This document shows, one piece after another, positions 16,947 through 24,883 of a stretch of DNA of 64,000 nt. Numbering within the stretch: position 1 is the stretch's first letter; the number at the start of each line of letters is the position of its first letter. Under the pieces are notes generated by a model that was not told where the DNA came from, did no database searches, and saw only the letters and a program-made list of their open reading frames with translations. Source of the DNA: AP-15 sp963797115 (GTDB lineage: Bacteria > Pseudomonadota > Alphaproteobacteria > ATCC43930 > CGMCC-115725); contig CAWCOH010000001.1 of the NCBI GenBank assembly GCA_963797115.1, forward strand, positions 2,294,001 through 2,358,000, given 5' to 3'. A program made the translations under genes and the position numbers.

Positions 16947-18513
16947 TCACCAGGGGTCCGCGAGATACGGGAAATCCGCCAGGAATTCCTTATCGTTCTT
17001 CAGCGGATTGGGCGGCGTTTTGGGCTCGATCGGGGCACTGCTCCACAGCGCCGGGTCGTTGAGCAGATCTACGTGATAAGGTTTCATGTTGAGGCTGGCA
17101 CTCATGTCCAAGAATGTCGACAGGAAGCGAGTGGCCACCTGGTCCTCCAGGCGGCGACCGAAAGGCCAAGTCCCGGTCGTGTCCATATCGATTGAGTTCA
17201 CATTGGGGATGAAGACGTCGACGGCTCGGCGCAATGGTATCGGCAATCCCTTCTTGTTCCAGGAATCATCCGGCATGTTGAGTTCCTGAAACAGGATCTT
17301 TCTGACCCGCGGAAAAGCCTCCAAGACGCTCGAATAAGTCCGGTGAACCGAAACCCGGCGAATTGTCGTGATCGAAGGCACTGGCGAGCCCGGGTGCGGT
17401 GATCGACGGACCAAATCCCCAGCCGAGATGACCCAGCCGCTTGATGAAATGCGGCGCCAGCCAGAAATTGTTGGCTCCCAATTGCCGATTGTCTTCCCGC
17501 TCGCTGAGTGCGGCGTCGGCAAAGGCTTGGCCGTCGGTGTCGACGAGCTTGTATCTCTTCAGCTCTTCGTCGAGGGTCAGCGCGTCGAGGAGCACATGTG
17601 GGTGCTTGATCCATAGCGGATCGTCGGGAATTGTCTCGACCTTGTTTGCTGCCTTCAATATCCAGCTTTCGCCCCAGGTATTGACCACACGGTGCTCGTC
17701 GGGCGTAGCCGTCAAGAATAATAGCGGCAGCTCTAAAATGATCGCATTGCAGTTCTGTCCGGCTCTTGCATCCTGGCCCGAATAGACGAACCGGTAATTG
17801 CCGTTCTGGTCCTTCTTGAAGCGATTGCCACTCCAGGTCAGCGGGCCGGCAGGCAATTCCTTTTTCAGTCCGTGTCCCCACTGCGGCAATTGCGGGTCGT
17901 AATTGAAGAGGTCGTTGCCTTCCAGTTCGAGAAACGTCTTTGGGATCGCAAGCTCCCGCACATCCGGCCTCGTATGCGGAACGTGATAAAACTGCGGCGC
18001 ATAGTTGATCGATCGGAAGAAGCCCGGCAGATCGTTGAAAAACGCGTCGTCACGTCCTCCGACAAAGACGTTGATCGAGTGTCCGCCGGGCGACTGCACG
18101 CTGACACTCTCATTGGTCGCTATAGAGGCCGAAAAACTGCCGCCGGGAAAACCGATGAACCGCAGGTTCGCCCGGTTGTTGTGATCGACCGTTACCCGAA
18201 CCTCCGACGGCTTCAATATCCTCAGATACTTTTCTTTGACCGCCTCCAAATAGGCCAACAAGCCGACGAGGCTGGTATCGTCTCTGTTGGTCCGTGCGAT
18301 CCGACGGTCCGGCGCGATCAATAACCGGTATAGCATGTCGGCGTCGAAGACCCCGGTCTGCGGCGCCGCAGCGAAGGTCAGAGCGATGGCGACTTTGTCG
18401 CTGCCGGTGCGATCGTCACTCGGAAAACCGAAGTTGTCATAGAGGTCGGCGGCGCTGACATCGATGTCCGAGAAGATCGAATTTACCGCGTTCGGATCGT
18501 TATGGTCTGCCAT
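16947..18513 (-). pseudogene. DUF4331 family protein, frameshifted
   Basis: The N-terminal frame from ATG 18513 starts ADHNDPNAVNSIFSDIDV then LYDNFGFPSDD, the typical opening of DUF4331, and runs on through AIALTFAAAPQ and GHSINVFVGGRDDAFFNDL. Near 17325-17350 it shifts by one extra base: the first frame leaves family sequence after FDHDNSPGF and stops at 17266, while the second frame supplies TYSSVLEAFPRVRKIL through RRAVDVFIPNVNSID to the end at 16947. Corrected length is about 520 residues. No signal peptide is visible. Function of the family is unknown. Disrupted gene or sequence error. Confidence 0.78.
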
Positions 18514-18646
18514 ACCGTGCCCTCACTGTCTTTGCACGGGCTAGAAGCAGCCCTCGGCAGACTACGGATGCACGAACGGCATTGGCAAGGTCTTCGCGCG
18601 GTCGCGACGCGACGGGGTGGGCGTGATCCTTTCCTCTCGAGCACGC

Positions 18647-19825
18647 TCAGCTGCGGCGGGCGATGTTTTGCGCGAGCACGGAAAGCAGCAGACCGAGCGT
18701 TGTGTAGCCGAGGATGACCTCGCTGGCGACGATGAGCTCACCTGCCAGTGTGACCGGTTTGACATCGCCGAAGCCCAGCGTCGTGTAAGTCACGATCGAG
18801 AAGTAATAGGGGGTGAACCAGCTGTTGGCGCTGCTCGTGTAATCGAGGAGGTGGGGAAAGATGCGATAGATCACGCCGTAAATTGCGGCAATTCCAGACG
18901 AGATCGCAGCGACGCGCAACATGCTGCGGCCGTAGTCAATTATTCCCCAAGCCCGGAACAGAGCCATGCGACGGGAGCCTTTCAAGTGCACTTCCAGCGT
19001 GTCGAGAAAGTCCTGGTCGGCCGCCGCACGCTTGAAAATGGCGTTGCCGAAGCACGAATCGAGACCGCGGACACCAAGATAGCGTCCCCGCATCGCGCGC
19101 AGTCGCCACACGACGTCGGTCAATTGCGTATTGCTGAGATTTGCCAGGCTGAAGTTCGTCCCGGTGAGGTTCGCTCCGCTGAGGTCTGCGTTGCTGAGGT
19201 CTGCCCCGCTGAGGTTGGCGCCGGCGAGGTCGGCCAGGCCGAGGTTTGCGCCGACGAGGCTTGCGTCGAGTAGATTTGCGATGCCGAGATCGGCGCCGCG
19301 GAGGTTTGCCCGATCGAAAATCGCGCGACTTGAATACGTACCGCGGAGGCTCGCCTCGCTGAGGTTGGCCGAGGCGAGATTGGCCCCGCTGAGGTTCGCT
19401 CCCCTGAACATTGCTCCACTCAGCCTCGCTCCATCGAGATTGGCGTCGGACAGATTCGCGCCCGCGAAATTCGCCAAACTAAGGTTTGTTCCCTGAAAAT
19501 TGGCAGCGCTTAGATGCGCCCCGCTGAAATTTGCCCTACTGAAGTTGGCACGGCTCAGGTTCGTCTTGCCGAGATTGGCCCCGCTAAGGTTCGCACCGCT
19601 GAGATTCGCGCCGCTAAGGTCGGCGCCGTCGATTATCGCGCCGGCGAGATTCGCACGCCCGAGATTTGCCTCGCCGAGATCGGCGCCACGGAGCAAAAAG
19701 CCGCTGAGGTTGGCGCCGTTGAGGTTCGCGCTGCGAAGCTCCGGGCGAAGCGACGGGTTTTCCCCCCGCCAAGCGTTCCAGGCCTCGGCCCCGCGACGGA
19801 GCAGGAGGATTTGGTCGTTCTCCAT
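18647..19825 (-). CDS. Pentapeptide-repeat protein fused to a two-TM potassium channel domain
   Basis: A 392-residue protein. Residues about 30-235 are some 40 tandem pentapeptides of the A(N/D)LXX type, which fold as a right-handed square beta-helix. After a linker come two hydrophobic segments (AISSGIAAIYGVIYRIF and LIVASEVILGYTTLGLLL) flanking a pore helix and the filter TTLGFGD at residues 348-354, as in K+ channels of the Ion_trans_2 family. The ordered fusion suggests a membrane channel with a cytoplasmic beta-helix. The antisense strand is open through the repeats only because of the repeated codons. Intact; ligand unknown. Confidence 0.88.
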   Translation of the reverse strand: MENDQILLLRRGAEAWNAWRGENPSLRPELRSANLNGANLSGFLLRGADLGEANLGRANLAGAIIDGADLSGANLSGANLSGANLGKTNLSRANFSRANFSGAHLSAANFQGTNLSLANFAGANLSDANLDGARLSGAMFRGANLSGANLASANLSEASLRGTYSSRAIFDRANLRGADLGIANLLDASLVGANLGLADLAGANLSGADLSNADLSGANLTGTNFSLANLSNTQLTDVVWRLRAMRGRYLGVRGLDSCFGNAIFKRAAADQDFLDTLEVHLKGSRRMALFRAWGIIDYGRSMLRVAAISSGIAAIYGVIYRIFPHLLDYTSSANSWFTPYYFSIVTYTTLGFGDVKPVTLAGELIVASEVILGYTTLGLLLSVLAQNIARRS

Positions 19826-19960
19826 CGTGACGTGCTTTTCGTCGGCGGTTTAGGGCATAGATGAACATTGTATGCCCAGTCGCGTTGTGGGAAAATTTTC
19901 GTCGGTCGCTCATCTCGCGCAGAGCAGCTTCCGACCGTCTAGCCCTGCCCTCGGCCCATC

Positions 19961-20428
19961 ATGATGCGCATAGCCGTCGCCGCATTCTTCGCCATTTTGA
20001 TCGCGGTCTCGCCAGCGGTGGCCGAAGTGCTGTCGGAATGCGCGGCCGCACCTCCGGCCCTGTGGGGTGATGGACAGCACGACGATACTGCGGCGCTAAA
20101 TGCGTGGTTCCGCGGCGAGAAGGTGGTTTGGGCGCAGACGCATCAGGTCGTTGGTCCGGAGATTGCCGATCGCCGCTTTCGGCTCTCCTCCACGATCTAC
20201 GTTCACGGTGGCACGGACCGCAAGATGGAGCGGTTTCAAATGTTCTGGCCGCACCGCGACGAGGTAGTCTCGGGCGGTACAATTACGACCGGGAGCGATC
20301 CGAAAGCCGACCCCGTCGTCGATGGGCTGAACATGGTGAACGCCGATCCCGACGAGGGGGTGCCCTATGACGGTCCCAAACTCGAGCCCCACGAGCACGG
20401 CATTCCGCGGCACTGCCTGACGTCTTGA
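19961..20428 (+). CDS. Hypothetical secreted protein with pectate-lyase-like opening
   Basis: A 155-residue protein with a signal peptide (VAAFFAILIAVSPAVA, cleavage after AVA). The mature N-terminus reads WGDGQHDDTAALNAWFRG, like the DGxxDDTxAL opening of pectate-lyase-superfamily beta-helices, but the protein is far too short for a full helix. Either a truncated relative or a separate small family. It starts with two ATGs (19961 and 19964). It is divergent from the pentapeptide channel gene and convergent with the LLM gene. Function unknown. Confidence 0.6.
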   Translation: MMRIAVAAFFAILIAVSPAVAEVLSECAAAPPALWGDGQHDDTAALNAWFRGEKVVWAQTHQVVGPEIADRRFRLSSTIYVHGGTDRKMERFQMFWPHRDEVVSGGTITTGSDPKADPVVDGLNMVNADPDEGVPYDGPKLEPHEHGIPRHCLTS

Positions 20429-20456
20429 TCCGCGCCGCGAGCCGGCCTTGGCCGCC

Positions 20457-21719
20457 TTACTCCGCGGCCCGAGGGGCGTGGAACTCTGCGACCTGGGCGC
20501 GTTCCGGGCGGGCCATCGGCTGCGGCCACCAGCGATCTTCCCATTCGCTGAACAGGCCCTTGAGCCTCGGCAACACCCGATCGGCGAAGAGCTTGGTGTT
20601 GTAGGCCGCCAGCTCCTTGCCCATGCTGCCGAATTGTAAGAGCAGCAGCAAGTGCCCGACATTGAGGTCGGTCGCCACCTCGGTCAACTGCTCGACTACC
20701 TCCTCAGGCGAGCCGATGATCACATAGCCGCGCTCGACGATGTCCTCCATCTGCGTTGTCGCCCGTGCCTGCTGGCGCGCCTGCAGGCTCGCGGCGCGGC
20801 CGACCTGGCCGACAATGCCGGCGCGCTGCGTCGCCTCGGTGATGTAGCCGGGCGGCATCGCCCAGCGCGGATCGACCCGCAAGCAACGGCCGTAGAAATA
20901 TTCCGCCGGCTCGCGATAGAGCCGCATCGCCTCCTCGCGGCTCTCGGCAACGCCGACGAACTGCAGAAAGCCGGCGCGATACGGGTTCCGGTCCTTGCCG
21001 AGCCGCGCCATCTCGTCCCAGAAGCCCTGCATCGTGGCGCGGCCGTCCTTGTAGCCGAAATATGAGAGATAGGCGTAGACGTAGTCCATCTTGGCGCACC
21101 ACTGCCAGGTCTCGACCGAGCCGCCACCGGGGATCCACACCGGCGGGTGCGGCGTCTGCACCGGACGCGGCCAGATGTTGACGTAACGCTGCTGGTTGAA
21201 GCGGCCGTTAAAGGCAAAGGTGTCCGGCTCGGTCCACGCCCGCAACACCAGGTCATGCGCCTCGTGGTAGCGGTCGCGCAGCATCGACGGGTTCTGCCCG
21301 TAGGCAAAACAGGTGTCCATCGGCGTGCCGACCGGGAAACCGGCGATCAGCCGACCGCCCGAGATCACGTCGATCATCGCAAATTCTTCGGCGACCCGGG
21401 TCGGCGGGTTGTAGAGCGCCAAGGAATTGCCCATCACGCACAGTGCCGTGTCGGTGGTGCGCCGCGCCAGTGCCGAGGCAATCAGATTGGGCGACGGCAT
21501 CAGCCCGTAGCCGTTCGAATGGTGCTCGTTGACGCAGACCGCATCGAACCCGCATTCGGCGGCGAATTCGAGCTCGTCCATGAAGTCGTTGTACATGTGA
21601 TGGGCGCGCCGCGGGTCGAACAGCGAGGAATGGATGTCGACCCACACCGAGGGGTGCTTCTCGCGAAAATCGTCGGGGAGCTCGGTGTATGGCATTAGGT
21701 GAAACCACATCAGCTTCAT
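20457..21719 (-). CDS. LLM class flavin-dependent oxidoreductase
   Basis: A 420-residue luciferase-like monooxygenase. FAAECGFDAVCVNEHHSN near residue 58 is the classical EHH motif, followed by LALYNPPTRVAEEFAMID and SGGRLIAGFPVGTP, with PPVWIPGGGS in the second half. Such enzymes use FMNH2 supplied by a reductase to oxidise diverse substrates. The N-terminus MKLMWFHLMPY is typical. No reductase gene is adjacent, so a shared one is presumably used. It is divergent from the Tag-like gene at 21821. Confidence 0.88.
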   Translation of the reverse strand: MKLMWFHLMPYTELPDDFREKHPSVWVDIHSSLFDPRRAHHMYNDFMDELEFAAECGFDAVCVNEHHSNGYGLMPSPNLIASALARRTTDTALCVMGNSLALYNPPTRVAEEFAMIDVISGGRLIAGFPVGTPMDTCFAYGQNPSMLRDRYHEAHDLVLRAWTEPDTFAFNGRFNQQRYVNIWPRPVQTPHPPVWIPGGGSVETWQWCAKMDYVYAYLSYFGYKDGRATMQGFWDEMARLGKDRNPYRAGFLQFVGVAESREEAMRLYREPAEYFYGRCLRVDPRWAMPPGYITEATQRAGIVGQVGRAASLQARQQARATTQMEDIVERGYVIIGSPEEVVEQLTEVATDLNVGHLLLLLQFGSMGKELAAYNTKLFADRVLPRLKGLFSEWEDRWWPQPMARPERAQVAEFHAPRAAE

Positions 21720-21820
21720 GGCTTTGGCTCCTTAATTTCCCGATTGAGGATACCGCATGGAGTGAAGGTCGACAGCCTCTATAATGCCCGGCAACGTTTA
21801 GCTCGACCGGTAAGGCGCAG

Positions 21821-22495
21821 ATGACGGCCCCCTCTTTCGCCCCCATTATTGAAGCGGCGCGCACCCGCCTCGGTGTCGCCGCGTTGGAGGCGCGGCTGCC
21901 ACAACCGCGCTCGCCAGCCGAATTGAGATCGACGAGCGACGACCGTTATCTGTCGCAGATGGAGCTGAGGATCTTCCGCGCCGGCCTCAAGCACAGTCTG
22001 GTGGACGCGAAATGGCCGGCTTTCGAAGAAGTCTTCGCGGCGTTCGAGCCGCGCCGCGTGCGGGCGATGTCGGACGAAGTGCTCGAGGCGCTGCTGGGCG
22101 ACAGGCGGCTGATCCGGCATTGGGGCAAGCTCAAGTCGGTCCGCGACAACGCCGCCGCGATGCTCGAAGTCGCCGAGGAGCACGGCAGCTTCGGCGCCTG
22201 GCTCGCCGACTGGCCGGGGACGGACATCGTCGGGCTGTGGGAGGCGCTCGCCAAGCACTTCAGCCAGATGGGCGGCAATTCCGGTCCGACCTTTCTGCGC
22301 ATGGTCGGCAAGGACACGTTCATCCTGACATATGCGGTGACTGCCGCGCTGAAGCACTGGGGTGCGGTCGATGCCACGCCCAAGAACCGCAAGGACCGCG
22401 CGGCAGTCCAGTCGTGCTTCAACGCCTGGGCTGCCGAAATCGGCCGGCCGCTCTCTCAGCTGAGCCTGATTCTCGCCGCCTCGATCGAAGATTGA
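21821..22495 (+). CDS. DNA-3-methyladenine glycosylase I (Tag)-like protein
   Basis: A 224-residue helical protein related to Tag, which excises 3-methyladenine from DNA. The core MELRIFRAGLKHSLVDAKW then FEEVFAAFEPRRVRAMSDEVLEALL and RLIRHWGKLKSVRDNAAAML match the Tag helix-hairpin-helix region. The N-terminal Cys and His residues that bind zinc in E. coli Tag are not apparent, so this belongs to the divergent branch and substrate range is uncertain. Stop at 22495 is five bases from the end of the opposing VOC gene. Confidence 0.75.
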   Translation: MTAPSFAPIIEAARTRLGVAALEARLPQPRSPAELRSTSDDRYLSQMELRIFRAGLKHSLVDAKWPAFEEVFAAFEPRRVRAMSDEVLEALLGDRRLIRHWGKLKSVRDNAAAMLEVAEEHGSFGAWLADWPGTDIVGLWEALAKHFSQMGGNSGPTFLRMVGKDTFILTYAVTAALKHWGAVDATPKNRKDRAAVQSCFNAWAAEIGRPLSQLSLILAASIED

Positions 22496-22499
22496 TGGT

Positions 22500-22877
22500 T
22501 CAATAGTTCGAGATCTCGACGAGGTTTTGATCGGGGTCGCGGATATAGACCGACTGGATCGTACCGATCGCCCCCGCCCGCGGTCCGGGTCCTGCCACGA
22601 TCGGCACACCGCATTTTTCGAGATGCGCAGTCACCTCGGCGAGCGGCACCTTGGTGATAAAGCAGAGATCTTCCGAGCCCGGCGTCGGCTTGTCGGCGAC
22701 GAGGCCGGGGATATTGTCGGCGGGATGCAGGTTGATCTTCTGTTGGCCGAAGCGCAGTGCGGTACGCCCCTCGCCGAAGGTCACGACCCCCATCCCCAAG
22801 ACCCGCGTATAAAACTCGCAGGTCCGGGCGATATCGGCGACGGTCAGCACGAGATGATCGAGGCGTTCGATTTGGAT
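22500..22877 (-). CDS. VOC (glyoxalase/dioxygenase fold) family protein, start uncertain
   Basis: One-domain vicinal-oxygen-chelate protein. The usual GTG start at 22850 would give 116 residues beginning in mid-strand and would omit the first metal-binding His. Reading upstream in the same frame gives IERLDHLVLTVADI, the normal VOC opening with that His, so the true start lies upstream. No ATG, GTG or TTG exists there in frame; ATC codons at 22877 and 22871 are the only candidates, the former nine bases after GGGAAGGGG. A nearby ATG is off by one base. Further motifs: FYTRVLGM and IYIRDPDQNLVEISNY-like end with the last ligand Glu. Confidence 0.72.
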   Translation of the reverse strand: MQIERLDHLVLTVADIARTCEFYTRVLGMGVVTFGEGRTALRFGQQKINLHPADNIPGLVADKPTPGSEDLCFITKVPLAEVTAHLEKCGVPIVAGPGPRAGAIGTIQSVYIRDPDQNLVEISNY

Positions 22878-22921
22878 GGGTCGACCCCTTCCCTCGGTCC
22901 TGCAGCGAAAGGGAGCATAGG

Positions 22922-23231
22922 ATGAACCGTCTCGATGGCAAGGTCGCTTTGATCTCCGGTGCGGCGCGCGGCATCGGTGCGGCGACCGCGCGGCTGATGG
23001 TCGAAGCCGGCGCCAAGGTGGCGATCGGCGCGACCGTCTCCCGTTTCGGCGGGCTCGACATCCTGGTCAACAACGCCGGCCTTTTTCTCGGCAAGGGCGT
23101 CGAGGAGGCGGGCCTCGATGAATGGTAGCGGCTCTGCGCCTTCAACCTGACCGGGGTGTTCCTCGGCACCGACCTCGCATTGCCGGCGTTGCGCGAGCGG
23201 GCCCGGCGGAGTCCCCATGGCAGCGCCATCG
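22922..23231 (+). pseudogene. Short-chain dehydrogenase remnant
   Basis: Starts as a normal SDR: LDGKVALISGAARGIGAATARL (NAD-binding), but KVAIG jumps directly to SRFGGLDILVNNAGL, so roughly 35-40 residues are deleted. GLDEW is followed by TAG at 23126-23128 where the family has Gln (CAG to TAG), then RLCAFNLTGVFLGTDL continues in frame. SDR similarity stops at about 23231 where the antisense DUF6197-like gene begins. Catalytic Tyr-Lys part is absent. Clearly dead. Confidence 0.83.
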
Positions 23232-23614
23232 GCCGCGGCGCGCGCGGCGCGTTCCTTTTCCACCTCGGCCAGCAGCCAGCGCTCTACCGCTGCTGCGGCC
23301 CGATTCCGTTCTGTCTGACCGAGCGCTATGGCGCGGGCCATGACGATGACCGAGCGCAACTCGCCAAAGGTTTGGCAGTAGGAGTTGTTGAGATATACCA
23401 GCCCAAACTGACCGGGCGCTGCCTCTTCGAGAAACCGGGCCGCTGCGCGACTCGGGATGCCATGCTCGCCGCGTAGATATTGGAGAGCGGCGACGAGACA
23501 GCGCCGGCCGTGGCCGTCATGATAGCGGCCGCGTGTCCAGCGCGCGCCATCGTCGAAGAACTCCAACAACAGCTCGAGCATCTGTACGGCTTCATTCGTG
23601 TTGTTCGCGCGCAT
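23232..23614 (-). pseudogene. DUF6197-like protein, 3' end lost
   Basis: From the ATG at 23614 the frame gives a recognisable family core: NEAVQMLELLLEFFDDGARW then GRRCLVAALQYLRGEHGI and GLVYLNNSYCQTFGELR with a following IVMARAIAL helix. About 128 residues later the frame enters sequence antisense to the SDR remnant and stays open to 22844 without further similarity. So the natural C-terminus is probably missing or replaced by a chance extension. DUF6197 proteins have no known function. The junction near 23231 marks a recombination point. Confidence 0.6.
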
Positions 23615-23758
23615 CGGCGGCTCCTAGTCCGAGGAGAACCCTCGGACCACACCGTACACCACCCCCATGGCCTTTCGCAGCGCGTTTCGATCAGCGTAGG
23701 TCCGCTCTCGCTCATCGCTGTCGGGGGGTGAGCAAGAACCTGATGGGAGTGGAGATCT

Positions 23759-23938
23759 ATGTCGGCCCGTGCACGCCGCCCCAACACCGACTGGCACCAC
23801 TATACGCTGACCCTGGTCGCGACCGACCTCGACCCCAAGGCGCTGGAACCGGGCATGACCCGCGAAGAGCTGGCGGCTGCCCTCAAGGACCATGTCAAGG
23901 GCTCGGCCGGGTTGATCGGGCGGTTCAAACGCCCTTAA
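23759..23938 (+). pseudogene. C-terminal fragment of a PEBP (YbhB/YbcL) family protein
   Basis: The 59-residue frame contains HYTLTLVATDLDPKALEPG then TREELAAALKDHVKGSAGL and ends IGRFKRP, which is the last third of a phosphatidylethanolamine-binding-protein family member. The ligand-binding N-terminal two thirds are missing upstream, where sequence belongs to the DUF6197-like region. It is the third remnant in 1 kb. Confidence 0.75.
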
Positions 23939-24005
23939 TCAAGGGCTCCGCTGAGCCGTGCTCGTGGTCGACTGCGGCCAACGGAGCACAGGCGCAGCCA
24001 GCTGC

Positions 24006-24707
24006 TCAAAGCGGCTCAGCGTCGCGGACGGCGACGCCCAGAACACGGCCGTCGGCGGCTTGCACCACGGCGGCAATGCGGTCGCAGGTCCATGGGATCG
24101 GCACGGCGATCTCGCCGACGCCGGATCGCGCGACATCTTCGACGCCGCGTACGACATCGACATGCGCCAGGGTCCGCCCGCTGTTTTCGCCGCGCCTCAC
24201 CGCTGTGACATGGCGGCGATCGAAGCCGATCAACAGGACCGAGGCCGCCACCCCGTCGCTGCCCGGACCGAGCGCGATCTGTGCCTGGCCGTGATCGAGA
24301 GCGAGCGTGACGGCGACTTCAGGTCGTTCGCGGCGCGCCAGGCCGAGCGCGCGCTCGATATCGGCTCGGTCCGAGCCGACCGCCTGCCACCTGCCGTCGA
24401 CGACGATCTGCGGGGTATATACCGTGGGAAGATTAAGGAGCGTCGCGTAGCGGTTTTGGCGATCGGTCGCGGCACGGCTGGAATACGGATCCTTCCAGCC
24501 GAGCCGGTCCCAGTAGTCGACGTGAAACGAGAGTGCCAATATGTCGGGATGCCGAGCGAGCTCGACCAGCAGCGCATCGGCCGGCGGGCACGACGAGCAT
24601 CCCTCGGAGGTGAAGAGCTCGACCACGATCGGCCGTTCGCCCGCCCGTACCGGCGTGACGGCGAGCGCCAGGCAGAGCGAGAGAAGATGCGCGCAAGTTT
24701 TGATCAT
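24006..24707 (-). CDS. DUF1223 secreted thioredoxin-fold protein
   Basis: A 233-residue exported protein with a signal peptide (HLLSLCLALAVTPVRA) and the DUF1223 hallmark VVELFTSEGCSSCPPADALL, whose CxxC resembles a thioredoxin active site. Further on, FHVDYWDRLGWKDPY and YTPQIVVDG match the family. It may have periplasmic disulfide or redox activity, but no substrate is known. A repeat element follows the upstream side, with the GH63-like gene beyond. Confidence 0.88.
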   Translation of the reverse strand: MIKTCAHLLSLCLALAVTPVRAGERPIVVELFTSEGCSSCPPADALLVELARHPDILALSFHVDYWDRLGWKDPYSSRAATDRQNRYATLLNLPTVYTPQIVVDGRWQAVGSDRADIERALGLARRERPEVAVTLALDHGQAQIALGPGSDGVAASVLLIGFDRRHVTAVRRGENSGRTLAHVDVVRGVEDVARSGVGEIAVPIPWTCDRIAAVVQAADGRVLGVAVRDAEPL

Positions 24708-24769
24708 GGCCGTCAGACTACATCGATGCTTCGGCGACCGGCTTCAACAGAGCGTGAGCGCATAGGCTT

Positions 24770-24857
24770 CCCCTCACCCTCCCAGCGCTGCGGGCTGGGC
24801 CCCTTCCTCTCCCGTATTACGGGAGAGGGCGCCGAGCACAGCGAGGCAGGTGAGGGT
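24770..24857. repeat. Intergenic palindromic repeat
   Basis: Compound inverted repeat: outer CCCTCAC / GTGAGGG arms, an inner CCAGC-GCTGCGG-GCTGG hairpin, and a perfect 9-bp stem CCTCTCCCG (24806-24814) / CGGGAGAGG (24820-24828) with a TATTA loop. Such CCCTCACCC-bounded elements are common as dispersed repeats in GC-rich proteobacteria. It lies between the DUF1223 start and the GH63-like stop, so it could also end transcription of the latter. Confidence 0.65.
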
Positions 24858-24883
24858 CACATGGTGCCGCACCCTATAGCGCG

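Noticed and set aside
19131..19864. Long repetitive open frames on the plus strand
   Set aside because: They are antisense to the pentapeptide repeats and arise from the periodic codons.
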